Notes: generated by a model not told the origin, from the letters alone. DNA of 64,000 nt from Bombiscardovia asteroides_K (GCF_048001765.1 NZ_CP181447.1:1550001-1614000), one strand, 5' to 3'; positions 16,312 through 25,130 are shown, counted from the stretch's first letter. Numbers and translations: made by a program.

Positions 16312-17232
16312 TTACTTGGTATTGTCGCGCAGACCGCGCATTTGAATGGAATTGATGACGACCAGGGCCAACAGCACAATCAAAGAGAGCGCTGCAGCCA
16401 TGCCCAGGTCTTTCTTGGAGTCGAAGGCAAAGTTGTAAATGAGCTCGACCACGGTCATGGTCGCGTTGTTGGGTCCACCCTTGGTCAGGATGAAGAACTG
16501 ATCGAAAGCGAGAATGGACCCGGTAACGCAGTAAACCAAGCACATGATGATGGTCGGCCGCATCAAAGGCAGGGTGATTGATCTGAAAATCCGCCAAGTA
16601 CCCGCCCCATCCATGCGTGCGGCTTCGTAAAGATCACCCGGAATGGATTGCAGACCAATCATCATGAGCAGCATGTAGTAACCCGAGAACCGCCAAACAA
16701 TGACAATAATGGTGGCCCAAAGCGCACTCTGTCCGGTGGCCAGCACAGAACCATTGGCATCCATGAGACCCAGATGAGCCAGGATTTTTGTGACCGGTCC
16801 CACCTGAGGAGAATATAGAGCATAGAAGAGCAAGGAAGCTGAAGCCAATCCGGTGGCGCTAGGCAGCAGGAAGCAGGTCCTAAGTACGTTGTTCCACGCA
16901 CTGGACTCCTGCACGAGCAAGGCCAATCCCAGCCCGAGTACCAGGAGAATAACGGTTACTATGACCGTGTACTCCAATGTGAACCCGATGGCATGGCCAA
17001 GCAGTTCATTGTGCAGAACCTTGGTGAAATTCGTCGGGAAATTCCAACCCCGATTACCACCCATCAAGGTCCAGCGAGAACCCGCCATGACGATCAGCAG
17101 GACGATTGGAACGACGAAGAGAACGATAATGAACAGCCAATCCGGGAGGGCATAAATCATCCCTCGGCGCATTCTTCTTCCGCGTACCCTGCTTCGTCTT
17201 CGTGTTACTGCTTGCTCACTGCTGCCTGACAT
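16312..17232 (-). CDS. Sugar ABC transporter permease, MalF type
   Basis: A 306-residue membrane permease with a basic N-terminal tail (RRRSRVRGRRMRRG), six hydrophobic segments and the EAA loop (YEAARMDGAGTWRIFRSITLPLM, near residues 200-222). It pairs with the MalG-type permease directly downstream to form the channel. AGGGG lies before ATG 17232. A 99-bp gap with a hairpin separates it from the SBP gene. Substrate is inferred from the operon as a beta-L-arabinofuranosyl oligosaccharide. Confidence 0.92.
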   Translation of the reverse strand: MSGSSEQAVTRRRSRVRGRRMRRGMIYALPDWLFIIVLFVVPIVLLIVMAGSRWTLMGGNRGWNFPTNFTKVLHNELLGHAIGFTLEYTVIVTVILLVLGLGLALLVQESSAWNNVLRTCFLLPSATGLASASLLFYALYSPQVGPVTKILAHLGLMDANGSVLATGQSALWATIIVIVWRFSGYYMLLMMIGLQSIPGDLYEAARMDGAGTWRIFRSITLPLMRPTIIMCLVYCVTGSILAFDQFFILTKGGPNNATMTVVELIYNFAFDSKKDLGMAAALSLIVLLALVVINSIQMRGLRDNTK

Positions 17233-17273
17233 ATTGCACCCCTTCGTTGGTCATACCAATCCTCGGCTATCGT

Positions 17274-17300
17274 CAGAAAGGTTCCTCCGCAACCCTTCTG
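17274..17300 (-). repeat. Intercistronic hairpin between SBP and permease genes
   Basis: CAGAAAGGTT (17274-17283) and AACCCTTCTG (17291-17300) form a 10-bp stem with one mismatch and a 7-nt loop. It lies 32 nt past the SBP stop. Such hairpins often keep SBP transcript levels above those of the permeases. Confidence 0.45.
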
Positions 17301-17331
17301 GCGAAACCGATGGATCCGTATTTACGGCCAT

Positions 17332-18654
17332 TCACTCCTTGGACAGGACCTTGCTGACCGCCTGATTGTCGGCTTGCAAATTACCCTTGCCCCAGACAGC
17401 ATTTTGAATCAGCAGCTGCCAGGGTGACCCGGCGGCATTGAATGCCTCGTTGAAGGCCGGAGACTTGGGAGTCTGACCATGACCATCGATAATGACGGAA
17501 TTGATGGTCTGCACCCGCGGATCAGCATCGGTATAAGCGGTCTTCAGAGTACGGATGTTCGAAGCGGTATCACCCTTGTCGGCGAACACCTGCTTCTGGC
17601 TGTCTGCTTGCATCAGCCAGGAAAGGAAGTTCCAAGCCTGAGCGACATGCTTGCTGTCCTTGGAAATTCCCATGGCATCCCCACCGAGGAAAGTTGCGGT
17701 CTTGCCCTCCTCAGTGCCGGGTATAGGAGCCACACCAACCTTGAAACCGCCCTTCTTCTCTGCCTCAATGACTGCGGTCACCGAGGTGTTGGGATAGGGC
17801 ATCACACCGACCTTTCCGTTGGCGAATGGGGCTGTCCAGGTAGCGCCCGTCTCCTCCTTGGAGCCTGCTCCCAGGCCATTGGTGGTCTCAGCAAGCTGAT
17901 GGTAGGCGTCCAGGGTGGCCTTCATAGAGGAGTTGTCCAGAGAGGCCTTGCTGCCGTCATCGTTCATCACTTCATGACCATCAGCCCATGAGGACGGGAA
18001 AAGATCGAACGCCAGCGCCCCGCCTGATTGGCCAGCCAGATATGATCCTGAGACCCCGTCCTTGTTCAAACCGGCGATCTTCTTGGCCTGACTTGTGAAT
18101 TCCTCTATGCTGGCTGGACCTTTCTCCGGGTCCAGACCGGCTTGCTGGTATAGGTCCTTGTTCCAGACCATGATCGATACATCGGTGATGAATGGCAGCG
18201 TGTATTTCTTGCCATCCACGGTTCCAGCCTTGATGTGTCCCTGTTGAAGATCGGCTTTATTCGACAGGGCATCGATCTGCTTGGTGATGTCCTTGAAGAT
18301 GCCCTCAGAAGCCCAATAGGGAATACGGACCACATCACCCGCCAGAATATCGGGCAGCGAACCAGTCTGGGATGCTCCGCCAACCTTGCCTTCCATATCG
18401 TCGTTGGGGATGATTTCCAACTTGACCTTATTCTTATGGGACTTGTTGTACACCCCAACCACATTTTTTGCCTGCCGCTCCAGTGGCGATCTGGTCCACA
18501 GGGTGATTTGCGCCCCGTCGTCCGTTCCCTTGGCCGGTATCTTGTCGGAAACCGCGCCGGACTGCGATCCTCCTCCACATGCGGCCAATGGCAGGAGCAT
18601 GGCGGCAGCGGCTATGGCCGTCGTCGTACGTACGATGCTCTTCATCGAGATCAT
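17332..18654 (-). CDS. Sugar ABC transporter substrate-binding lipoprotein
   Basis: A family-1 extracellular solute-binding protein of about 440 residues. The N-terminus has a lipoprotein signal: MISMKSIVRT, then a hydrophobic stretch, with lipobox PLAAC putting the lipidated Cys near residue 25. The mature part shows the family landmarks ITLWTRSPLE, VVRIPYWASEGIFKDIT and the C-terminal AFNAAGSPWQ. I prefer ATG 18654 over the upstream in-frame start because it begins right before the signal peptide; ATG 18645 is also possible. It is the first gene of the GH127 operon, divergent from a LacI regulator. Confidence 0.9.
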   Translation of the reverse strand: MISMKSIVRTTTAIAAAAMLLPLAACGGGSQSGAVSDKIPAKGTDDGAQITLWTRSPLERQAKNVVGVYNKSHKNKVKLEIIPNDDMEGKVGGASQTGSLPDILAGDVVRIPYWASEGIFKDITKQIDALSNKADLQQGHIKAGTVDGKKYTLPFITDVSIMVWNKDLYQQAGLDPEKGPASIEEFTSQAKKIAGLNKDGVSGSYLAGQSGGALAFDLFPSSWADGHEVMNDDGSKASLDNSSMKATLDAYHQLAETTNGLGAGSKEETGATWTAPFANGKVGVMPYPNTSVTAVIEAEKKGGFKVGVAPIPGTEEGKTATFLGGDAMGISKDSKHVAQAWNFLSWLMQADSQKQVFADKGDTASNIRTLKTAYTDADPRVQTINSVIIDGHGQTPKSPAFNEAFNAAGSPWQLLIQNAVWGKGNLQADNQAVSKVLSKE

Positions 18655-18784
18655 ATCTGCTTCTTTCTCTACGTTCCCGCTCATCGTTGAGAGCTGGCAG
18701 CGGAAACTCCGCTTACATTCGACGAGCGTCATTTAAGTCCAACCGAATGATCCGCGCCGAAAGCTCTTTCATAATATGCAATAT

Positions 18785-18806
18785 AAGCGAAAATGTAAAA
18801 TCGCTT
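18785..18806. promoter_or_regulatory. Inverted repeat AAGCGA-N10-TCGCTT
   Basis: Exact 6-bp arms at 18785-18790 and 18801-18806, in the AT-rich divergent region between the SBP and LacI genes. A candidate protein-binding site or part of the promoter. Spacing is wide for a LacI operator, so this is tentative. Confidence 0.3.
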
Positions 18807-18875
18807 TCTCATAATGTTACAAAGCCATTGAATATTATTAACTGGATTATTTTCTTCTACTTTCAATGCACTAAT

Positions 18876-18906
18876 GCGAAAATATCCGTTCTGAGTTTTC
18901 GCGACT
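18876..18906. promoter_or_regulatory. Inverted repeat GCGAAAA-N13-TTTTCGC with operator-like TTCGCGACT
   Basis: Arms 18876-18882 and 18896-18902. The right arm overlaps TTCGCGACT (18898-18906), whose CG-centred TCGCGA core looks like a LacI-family operator. The same core recurs at 18973-18981. It is placed so that it could control the SBP promoter. Confidence 0.4.
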
Positions 18907-18972
18907 ACCGAAATCCTCGGAAGGCCGCACTAGCATAAGGATTAATACACGATACAATCAACTGCTCGGAAA

Positions 18973-18981
18973 ACTCGCGAA
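18973..18981. promoter_or_regulatory. Second TCGCGA operator-like site before lacI gene
   Basis: ACTCGCGAA (reverse complement TTCGCGAGT) lies 12 nt before the regulator's ATG. It shares the TTCGCGA core with the site at 18898-18906. It could give autoregulation of the regulator. Confidence 0.4.
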
Positions 18982-18993
18982 CTGGAGTCGGAC

Positions 18994-20004
18994 ATGGAGA
19001 AGACAACACGGACTGTCAGGCTGTCGGATGTGGCACAAATGGCTCAGGTGTCACTGTCGACGGCTTCTAAAGCTCTTCATGACCAGCCCAGGGTAAGTCC
19101 CGCGACCAGAAAAAAGGTTCGGGCAGCGGCAGAACGTCTGCACTACAGCCCAAACAAGATGGCTCAGTCCTTGGCCAGCGGCAAGAGCGGCATCATCGGC
19201 CTGGTCACCTCCGACCTGACCGGCCGTTTTTCAACCCCTATCCTGATTGGGGCCGAAAACGAGCTGCGCGCTGGCTCCGTATCTGTTTTGCTGGCGAACG
19301 CACGAGGTGACGAAGCACTGGAGCGTAGCCATGTTGAAAAACTGCTCTCGTTGAATGTAGACGGCCTGCTCATCGTGCAAAGGGAAACCAATCCCCGTTC
19401 CAGTCTGGGAAACGTAGGTGTTCCTTTGGTCTATGCATATGGACCGTCGACCAATCCCAATGATGCTTCTGTCACCTGCGACAATGTCGATGCCGGACGA
19501 ATCGCAGTCAATTCGCTCATCTCCTGCGGACGCAACAAAATAGCCATCATTGGAGGCGACGAAACTTTTACGGCGGCCACAGACCGGACCAAGGGATCAC
19601 TAGAGGCACTGGCAGAATTCGGCCTTGAACCTGCTGGGCCAATCCGATACGGTCGCTGGAATGAAAATTGGGGACGCGCTGCTACCAGGCTATTGATTGA
19701 CCAAGGTGTCGATTTTGATGCAGTCGTCTGCCAAAGCGACCAACTGGCAAGGGGCTGCATCGATGCACTGAAGCAACAGGGACTGTCGATTCCCGATGAT
19801 GTGGCGGTAGTAGGCCATGACAACTGGGATGTGCTGGTCAACGCCTCCAGACCTTCATTGACTAGCATAGACAACAACACCGAGCTGATTGGCCGCATTG
19901 CCGCTCGGCAGCTCATGGATGCCATCAAAGGACAGCCGCACCATGGGATTGAATACGTACCCTGCCGTCTGATTCAACGCGAGTCAACGGTACCCATGGA
20001 TTAA
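18994..20004 (+). CDS. LacI-family transcriptional regulator (arabinofuranoside locus)
   Basis: A 336-residue LacI-type repressor. The N-terminal helix-turn-helix and hinge are at residues about 9-62 (VRLSDVAQMAQVSLSTASKALH, then SPNKMAQSLASGKSGIIG). The periplasmic-binding-like effector domain runs from about 63 to the end and includes IPDDVAVVGHDNW and RPSLTSIDNN, typical of the family. GGAG lies 6 nt before ATG 18994. It diverges from the SBP-permease-GH127 operon, so it most likely represses that operon and responds to arabinose or an arabinofuranoside. Two TTCGCGA sites lie between the genes. Confidence 0.9.
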   Translation: MEKTTRTVRLSDVAQMAQVSLSTASKALHDQPRVSPATRKKVRAAAERLHYSPNKMAQSLASGKSGIIGLVTSDLTGRFSTPILIGAENELRAGSVSVLLANARGDEALERSHVEKLLSLNVDGLLIVQRETNPRSSLGNVGVPLVYAYGPSTNPNDASVTCDNVDAGRIAVNSLISCGRNKIAIIGGDETFTAATDRTKGSLEALAEFGLEPAGPIRYGRWNENWGRAATRLLIDQGVDFDAVVCQSDQLARGCIDALKQQGLSIPDDVAVVGHDNWDVLVNASRPSLTSIDNNTELIGRIAARQLMDAIKGQPHHGIEYVPCRLIQRESTVPMD

Positions 20005-20013
20005 AGCAAGATA

Positions 20014-20051
20014 GGGACCCAGGCCGAACTCCCATCTTCAGCCTGGGCCCC
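20014..20051. terminator. Bidirectional terminator between lacI and luxS
   Basis: GGGACCCAGGC (20014-20024) and GCCTGGGCCCC (20041-20051) form an 11-bp stem with one mismatch, between two convergent stop codons (20004 and 20063). There is no long T-run on either side, but the placement fits transcription ending for both genes. Confidence 0.6.
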
Positions 20052-20062
20052 TCTGTCAGCGT

Positions 20063-20545
20063 TCAGACCAGCTTGCGCTCGTAAGGATCGGAGCTGATGC
20101 CGGCAGCCACGATGTCGCGGCTCCACTGCTTGGCCGAGAAGAGCGAATGGTCACGGTAGTTGCCGCAGGAGGTGATCTCGGTGCCGGGCACGTCGTCCCA
20201 GGTGGCCTTTTCGGCGATGAACTCCAGCGACTCCTTCAGAGCCTTGGCTACATCCTCGGTCGAATGACGGCCCCAGGCAAGCAGGTGGAAGCCCGTCCGG
20301 CAGCCGAAGGGCGAGCAGTCGATATAACCGGGGATGCGCTCGCGCAGGAGCACAGCGATGGTGTGCTCGATGGTATGCAGCCCGGCAGTTGGGATGGCGT
20401 TCTGGTTGGGCTGGACCAAGCGCAGATCATAGTTGGAGATGATGTCTCCCTGGGGGCCCTTCTCCTCGTCGATCAAACGAACATAGGGCGCCTTAACCTT
20501 GGTGTGATCCAGCTGGAAGCTCTCCACAATAGGTTTGTCAGCCAT
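20063..20545 (-). CDS. luxS: S-ribosylhomocysteine lyase (AI-2 synthase)
   Basis: A 160-residue LuxS that cleaves S-ribosylhomocysteine to homocysteine and DPD, the precursor of autoinducer-2, within the activated methyl cycle. The metal ligands are present: H57 and H61 in HTIEH and C127 in TSCGNY. The catalytic cysteine lies in the CSPFGCRTGFH segment (C77/C82). A good Shine-Dalgarno (AAGGAAAT) precedes ATG 20545. It lies 78 bp downstream of recQ on the same strand, so readthrough is possible. Confidence 0.96.
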   Translation of the reverse strand: MADKPIVESFQLDHTKVKAPYVRLIDEEKGPQGDIISNYDLRLVQPNQNAIPTAGLHTIEHTIAVLLRERIPGYIDCSPFGCRTGFHLLAWGRHSTEDVAKALKESLEFIAEKATWDDVPGTEITSCGNYRDHSLFSAKQWSRDIVAAGISSDPYERKLV

Positions 20546-20623
20546 TGTTATTTCCTTTCCTGTCGGGCGCCCGGTATGAAAGGCAACCTTGATGAAGTCA
20601 TGTACATCTCATGGTAGGCCGAC

Positions 20624-22627
20624 CTACCTATCAGATCCGGCGGCACCCATGACCACATTCACTGCTTTTCTGGCCGAGAACTCTGAGATGACCCCCATGA
20701 ACTGGGGCCCATACTGCTCCAGCTTGTGCTGCCCCACTCCGTTGACAGCCAGGAAGGTCGCATCATCGACGGGCCGAAGGCGACACATATCTCGCAGTGC
20801 CTTGTCGGAGAAGACGATATAGGGAGGCTTGCCGATCTCGCGGGCTATGCTGGTCCGCAGGTCGCGCAGCTTCTGGAAAAGTTCCTCGTCCTCTGGGCTG
20901 GCATCGCTTGCACCAGCCTGCTCGAGACCGTCATCGTCGAGTGTCGAAGAAGACCCGCTACCGAAGACCTTGCCTGAAGCACTCGGGCGTTCCGTCCGTT
21001 TGATCTCATAATGAAAGTCCGGACTGACCGTCTGCGCGGCCTTGGGCCCGAAATGGACCATGGGCAGCCGTCCTTCGGTGATGTACAGATACCCGTCCGA
21101 GGCCATCTGGTTGAGCACGTCGCGGATTCGCGCCTCTGGAACCTGGGCCAGAGCGCCATAGCTGGGGCACCGATCCAACCCGCGCCGAAGAAGGTCCTGC
21201 GAGCGCGAGCCCCGGAGAATCTGGGCTATCTTGCCGGAGCCGAACCCCTGGTTCACATCATGCACACACCTGCTGATGGCACGGGCCACATCGCTGACAT
21301 CGATGGTCGTGAAGGTGCTCAGACAGTTGGAACAGTTCTGGCAGCCACCGCTTCCCGTCTCGGGATGCCCTACTGGTACGGATTTGCCCTTATCGGCCTC
21401 GGCAGGAGAAAGACCTGCAGCAGCCTGGTCCACCTCCTCGCCGAAGTAACGCAGCATATACTGGTGAAGGCAGCCAGTGGTTCGACAGTAGCCAATCATG
21501 ACATTGAGCAAACGCCGGTGTTCGGCCCTGACGGCTTCAGCCTGCTCGCCAGTCAGTCTGTCGTTGCCGTTGTCCATGTCCAGCAGGCGCCTGCGAGTGA
21601 CGATGTCGCTCTCGTTCCACAGCAGGGAGCAACGAGCCGGCTCGCCGTCGCGTCCCGCCCTGCCTGCCTCCTGGTAGTAGGCCTCGATACTCTCAGGCAT
21701 GTTGTGATGAATGACATAGCGCACATTGGACTTGTCGATGCCCATACCGAAGGCGTTGGTGGCCACGACCACCTGCACCTTGTCGTTGACGAAGTCCCGT
21801 TGCGCCTGCTCCCTGTCCTGGGTATCCATGCCAGCGTGATAGCTGACAGCGCTGACACCGGCCTTGGTCAGATCATCCGCCAGGGCTTCGGTCTCCTTGC
21901 GGGTGGCGCAATAAACGATACCTGAGTCATCGCCATGCTTCAGGGCGTACCGGACCACCCAGCGATTCTTGTATTTGCTCTCCAGCTTGATCACGTCGAA
22001 GAAAAGGTTGGGCCTGTCGAATCCCGTCACTGCTACGTAAGGATCGTTCAGACCCAGCATGTATACGATATCGCGCCGGACCTTCTCGGTCGCCGTAGCG
22101 GTGAAGGCCGCCACCGTGGGCCGGTTAGGCAGGGATCCGATGAAGTCGCCGATGCCCAAGTAGGCAGGGCGGAAGTCCTGACCCCACTGGGATACGCAGT
22201 GGGCTTCATCCACTGCCAGCAGGGGAATTTTCGTATGCTGGGCGAAATCTCTGAACCTGGGGGCATCCAGCCGCTCGGGAGCCACGTAGAGAATCTTGCT
22301 GCGTCCCTGGGCAGCCTGAGCCAGGGCCAGGGACTGCTCATCCATATCCTGGGTGGAATTGACGAAGGAAGCCGGGATGCCGGCATCCTCCAGCCCGTCC
22401 ACCTGGTCCTTCATCAGGGAGACCAAAGGAGAGATGACGATGGTCAGACCGTCCAGGAGGGTGGCAGGAATCTGATAGCAGATGGACTTGCCGGCCCCGG
22501 TCGGCATAACACCCAGGCAGTCCCGCCCATTCAGGATGGCCTTGACCAGATCCTCCTGACCCGGGCGAAAGGACTCATATCCGAAATACCGCTTCAGCGC
22601 CTGCCCTGCATCCTGGATGTCCACCAT
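20624..22627 (-). CDS. recQ: ATP-dependent DNA helicase RecQ
   Basis: A 667-residue RecQ helicase for recombination and fork repair. Superfamily-2 motifs appear in order: Walker A GAGKSICYQIPA (about residue 45), DEAH box AVDEAHCVSQWGQ (about 140), motif III AFTATAT, and motif VI YYQEAGRAGRDGEPARC. The zinc-binding cysteines are CRTTGC and GCQNCSNC. The winged-helix domain and C-terminal HRDC domain (about 590-660) complete it. ATG 22627 follows GGGGAATC; the in-frame opening upstream is not conserved. Confidence 0.95.
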   Translation of the reverse strand: MVDIQDAGQALKRYFGYESFRPGQEDLVKAILNGRDCLGVMPTGAGKSICYQIPATLLDGLTIVISPLVSLMKDQVDGLEDAGIPASFVNSTQDMDEQSLALAQAAQGRSKILYVAPERLDAPRFRDFAQHTKIPLLAVDEAHCVSQWGQDFRPAYLGIGDFIGSLPNRPTVAAFTATATEKVRRDIVYMLGLNDPYVAVTGFDRPNLFFDVIKLESKYKNRWVVRYALKHGDDSGIVYCATRKETEALADDLTKAGVSAVSYHAGMDTQDREQAQRDFVNDKVQVVVATNAFGMGIDKSNVRYVIHHNMPESIEAYYQEAGRAGRDGEPARCSLLWNESDIVTRRRLLDMDNGNDRLTGEQAEAVRAEHRRLLNVMIGYCRTTGCLHQYMLRYFGEEVDQAAAGLSPAEADKGKSVPVGHPETGSGGCQNCSNCLSTFTTIDVSDVARAISRCVHDVNQGFGSGKIAQILRGSRSQDLLRRGLDRCPSYGALAQVPEARIRDVLNQMASDGYLYITEGRLPMVHFGPKAAQTVSPDFHYEIKRTERPSASGKVFGSGSSSTLDDDGLEQAGASDASPEDEELFQKLRDLRTSIAREIGKPPYIVFSDKALRDMCRLRPVDDATFLAVNGVGQHKLEQYGPQFMGVISEFSARKAVNVVMGAAGSDR

Positions 22628-22717
22628 GATTCCCCAGTCTATTGCCCCGGCAGGAGTCAAGCAGTGGGCGAACGACCATGTGGTCAATTGTCGCCGGAAT
22701 GCATGGCTATCCTGGCA

Positions 22718-23680
22718 CTAACCCAGAATGCTGAACCCTTGGATGGCCGATAGCTGCCGACGGCTGGTGAGCCAGTAGCTGAAGAGGACGCACATGGCGG
22801 AGAAGACCAGGGTGAAGACCACCTGGGGCCAGAGCACATACACGGTGAAGTATCCCCAGAGGTCCGTATTCATGAAGGGGCTCAAGGTCTTGTACATCCA
22901 ATGGCCACGCATAAGGTTGATGATCTGAACCGCCGCTTGCTGCCATCCCCAGAAATTCCAGCCGGAAATCGAATGCCAGAAACCAACACAAATCAACAGT
23001 CCTGCCAACAGCAGGCATCTGCCTTTTCGATCAAGACGGGCGGCCAGGTCACCCAGCACCTGGCCAAGCAGAACGAAGGCTACCTGCACCATAAAGACAT
23101 GCAGCGCCAGAGCCAGCCAACGGGACGGCTGCTGGGCATACGACTGGTTAAAGCATGACACACTCCAGGGATCAAGAGTCAGTCTCCAAGGCGAACAGCC
23201 CTGTACGAGAAACCTTTGGTAACTTTCCGTAAAGGGCATCCATCCGATTTGGCCTAGGCTGCTGATAATCGCGACCACGATCATGAAAGTGCTTGTCGCC
23301 AGGGCCATGACCACATTGGAGATGATCTGGGTCCATGCGATTGTGGAACGGGTCACGGCGTTGGAGACCAGGGGCCGAAAAGTCGTCAGTGAGCAGACAA
23401 AGGCGGTGGCCATGAGCACCATCTCGGTGAATAGACCGGTGAATCCAGAACTCAAGGGGATAAACCCCATAACCCCCAGAGCGAGGACGAGGGCCCAAAT
23501 CAAAAAGACGATCAGCCTCGGCGTCACCTGTACGCGCAGGGCCATACGGGTCTGCACCGCAGGCGACAGGAAGCGCTTGATTTGAGCCCAGCCTTCAGCA
23601 GGTCCGGCACCTAGGTCGGGGCTGTCTGACCCCGGCTTGGTCTTCGTTCCTACCGTCTCTGCAACTTGCGTGTTACTCAT
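22718..23680 (-). CDS. ABC-type permease-like membrane protein
   Basis: A 320-residue membrane protein with about six hydrophobic segments (about residues 55-75, 80-100, 115-140, 185-205, 215-235 and 275-300) and a polar N-terminal tail of about 40 residues. It has no firm family match that I recognise. Its start overlaps the ABC ATPase stop as ATGA (23677-23680), so it is almost surely the membrane partner of that ATPase. YtrA-controlled ABC systems of Firmicutes and actinobacteria answer cell-wall-active compounds, so a role in export or envelope stress is plausible but inferred. Confidence 0.7.
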   Translation of the reverse strand: MSNTQVAETVGTKTKPGSDSPDLGAGPAEGWAQIKRFLSPAVQTRMALRVQVTPRLIVFLIWALVLALGVMGFIPLSSGFTGLFTEMVLMATAFVCSLTTFRPLVSNAVTRSTIAWTQIISNVVMALATSTFMIVVAIISSLGQIGWMPFTESYQRFLVQGCSPWRLTLDPWSVSCFNQSYAQQPSRWLALALHVFMVQVAFVLLGQVLGDLAARLDRKGRCLLLAGLLICVGFWHSISGWNFWGWQQAAVQIINLMRGHWMYKTLSPFMNTDLWGYFTVYVLWPQVVFTLVFSAMCVLFSYWLTSRRQLSAIQGFSILG

Positions 23681-24537
23681 TGTGCCGCACCTTCCGTAAT
23701 CTGGACGAAGTAGGTCTGCAAGTCCATGGGGGCGACAATAAGCCCCTTGGGCTGCTCGTCGGGCACCGGACCCTCAAAGCTGACGCGCAGCAGGTCGCCG
23801 ATGCGCTGTCTGCCCAGCAGCTTCGGGTCGCCCTGTGCAAGGTAGCCCTCCACGTCACGCGGACGGCCAGTGACAGTGGTCCCCAGACCTGACAGATCAT
23901 CCACGCTGAAAGATCGCAGGACCCGCCCCTGGTCGATGATCGTGGCGCGGGAGATGAGCTGGCTGACCTCGTTGATGATATGGGTAGCGATGATAATGGT
24001 CGGTCCGCGGCGCTGATAGGACTCCAGAAGGAAGGAGTAGATCCTCTCCCTGGCCGCCGCATCCATTCCTGTCATCGGTTCATCCAGAATGAGATATTCC
24101 ACAGGCAGGCAGAGTCCGATGACGTCCTTGACCACCTGACGCTGCCCCATGGAAAGGGAGGCAAAAGTGTCAGTCAGCCTCAATGCGAAGCTCTTAAGAA
24201 TACTCTCAGCCAAGGGCCAGTCGAAACCGCCGTAAAACCCCTCGGCCATGGCAAATGCCTGTCTAATGCGCCGTCTGGATGGATAGGGCCAGGTTTCGTT
24301 GACCAAGGCCACGCGGCGAACGATTCTTGAGTCGTTGACCAGATCGCTCCCATCAAGGTGGACCAGCCCATGGTCAGGAAGCATCCTGCCCGTCATCAGG
24401 TTGCACAGGGTGGACTTGCCGGCCCCGTTCCGCCCGAAGAGTCCGTATATATTGCCGGGCTCAAAGCAGAGCGAGATCTCATCCAAGGCCTTCAGCTTTC
24501 CGTACGCTTTGTCTACCTTGGAAACTGTCAGACTCAT
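23677..24537 (-). CDS. ABC transporter ATP-binding protein
   Basis: A 286-residue ABC ATPase. Walker A GRNGAGKSTLCNLM (about residues 35-48), a signature-like ASLSMGQRQVVKDV (about 126-140, SMGQ replacing the usual SGGQ), Walker B EYLILDEPMTGMD (about 148-160) and H-loop IIIATHIINEV. The residues after about 210 form a C-terminal domain of the kind seen in YtrB/BcrA-like exporters. Starts and stops overlap by 4 nt with both the upstream GntR gene and the downstream permease gene, giving one coupled three-gene operon. Confidence 0.9.
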   Translation of the reverse strand: MSLTVSKVDKAYGKLKALDEISLCFEPGNIYGLFGRNGAGKSTLCNLMTGRMLPDHGLVHLDGSDLVNDSRIVRRVALVNETWPYPSRRRIRQAFAMAEGFYGGFDWPLAESILKSFALRLTDTFASLSMGQRQVVKDVIGLCLPVEYLILDEPMTGMDAAARERIYSFLLESYQRRGPTIIIATHIINEVSQLISRATIIDQGRVLRSFSVDDLSGLGTTVTGRPRDVEGYLAQGDPKLLGRQRIGDLLRVSFEGPVPDEQPKGLIVAPMDLQTYFVQITEGAAQ

Positions 24538-24899
24538 TGGTAGACCCTTTCTATGATGGCGTCCAGGTCCTCACGGGATACGTTCAGAGACTTGGCTTCT
24601 TCGACCAGATTCTGGAACCTTCCGTTCAGGAGCTCGTTCCTCCGGCGCTCACGAACGCTCCGCCCAGCACCGGCAGTGACAAACATGCCCAGCCCCCGCC
24701 GTTTCTCCAGAAGACCCCGGTCGACCAGCAGGTTCATCCCCTTGAGGACAGTGGCCGGGTTGATCTGGTAGGCGGTCGAGATTTCCGTGGTGCTGGGAAC
24801 CCTTTCACCTTCGGCGACCAGACCCTCGGCTATGGCTTCGGCCAACCGGTCTGCCACTTTCACAAAAACAGGCCGACCATCCGGTATTTCGATCGCCAT
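24534..24899 (-). CDS. GntR-family regulator, YtrA subfamily
   Basis: A 121-residue repressor with a winged helix at residues about 8-75 (PVFVKVADRLAEAIAEGLVAEGE, then TEISTAYQINPATVLKGMNLLVDRGLLEKRRGLGMFV). A short C-terminal dimerisation tail follows, with no effector domain. This is the YtrA layout, in which the regulator is the first gene of the ABC operon it controls. A perfect 20-bp palindrome, TTAGTTACT-TG-AGTAACTAA, lies 66 bp upstream and is the likely operator. Confidence 0.9.
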   Translation of the reverse strand: MAIEIPDGRPVFVKVADRLAEAIAEGLVAEGERVPSTTEISTAYQINPATVLKGMNLLVDRGLLEKRRGLGMFVTAGAGRSVRERRRNELLNGRFQNLVEEAKSLNVSREDLDAIIERVYQ

Positions 24900-24964
24900 C
24901 GTTTGACCGCCTTATCTGCCTTGATTCAGGGCGTCGAGTCAGGACCTTTACTGCTGTTTATTAC

Positions 24965-24984
24965 TTAGTTACTTGAGTAACTAA
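24965..24984. promoter_or_regulatory. Operator palindrome of the YtrA-type regulator
   Basis: Arms TTAGTTACT (24965-24973) and AGTAACTAA (24976-24984) around TG are exact reverse complements. It lies upstream of the GntR gene in an AT-rich promoter-like stretch. YtrA-family operators are palindromes of this form upstream of their own operon, so autorepression is likely. Confidence 0.75.
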
Positions 24985-25080
24985 CCAATAGTCTACGATT
25001 TGCTTTCCCAACCGTCAAATCAGGTGCTGTTTTAATCTGCCCGCTTGCTCCGCACATATGCCCCCGCCGCCCTCTCTTAT

Positions 25081-25130
25081 CCGGCAAGGACGGGCATGCC
25101 CTCATGTAATTCTGCTTGCCCGGATGCCGG
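25081..25130 (-). terminator. Possible terminator after the peptide ABC operon
   Basis: CCGGCA (25081-25086) with TGCCGG (25125-25130), and GGGCA (25092-25096) with TGCCC (25117-25121), form a two-part stem with an internal loop. It is 15 nt past the dppF-like stop. There is no clear T-run. Confidence 0.35.
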
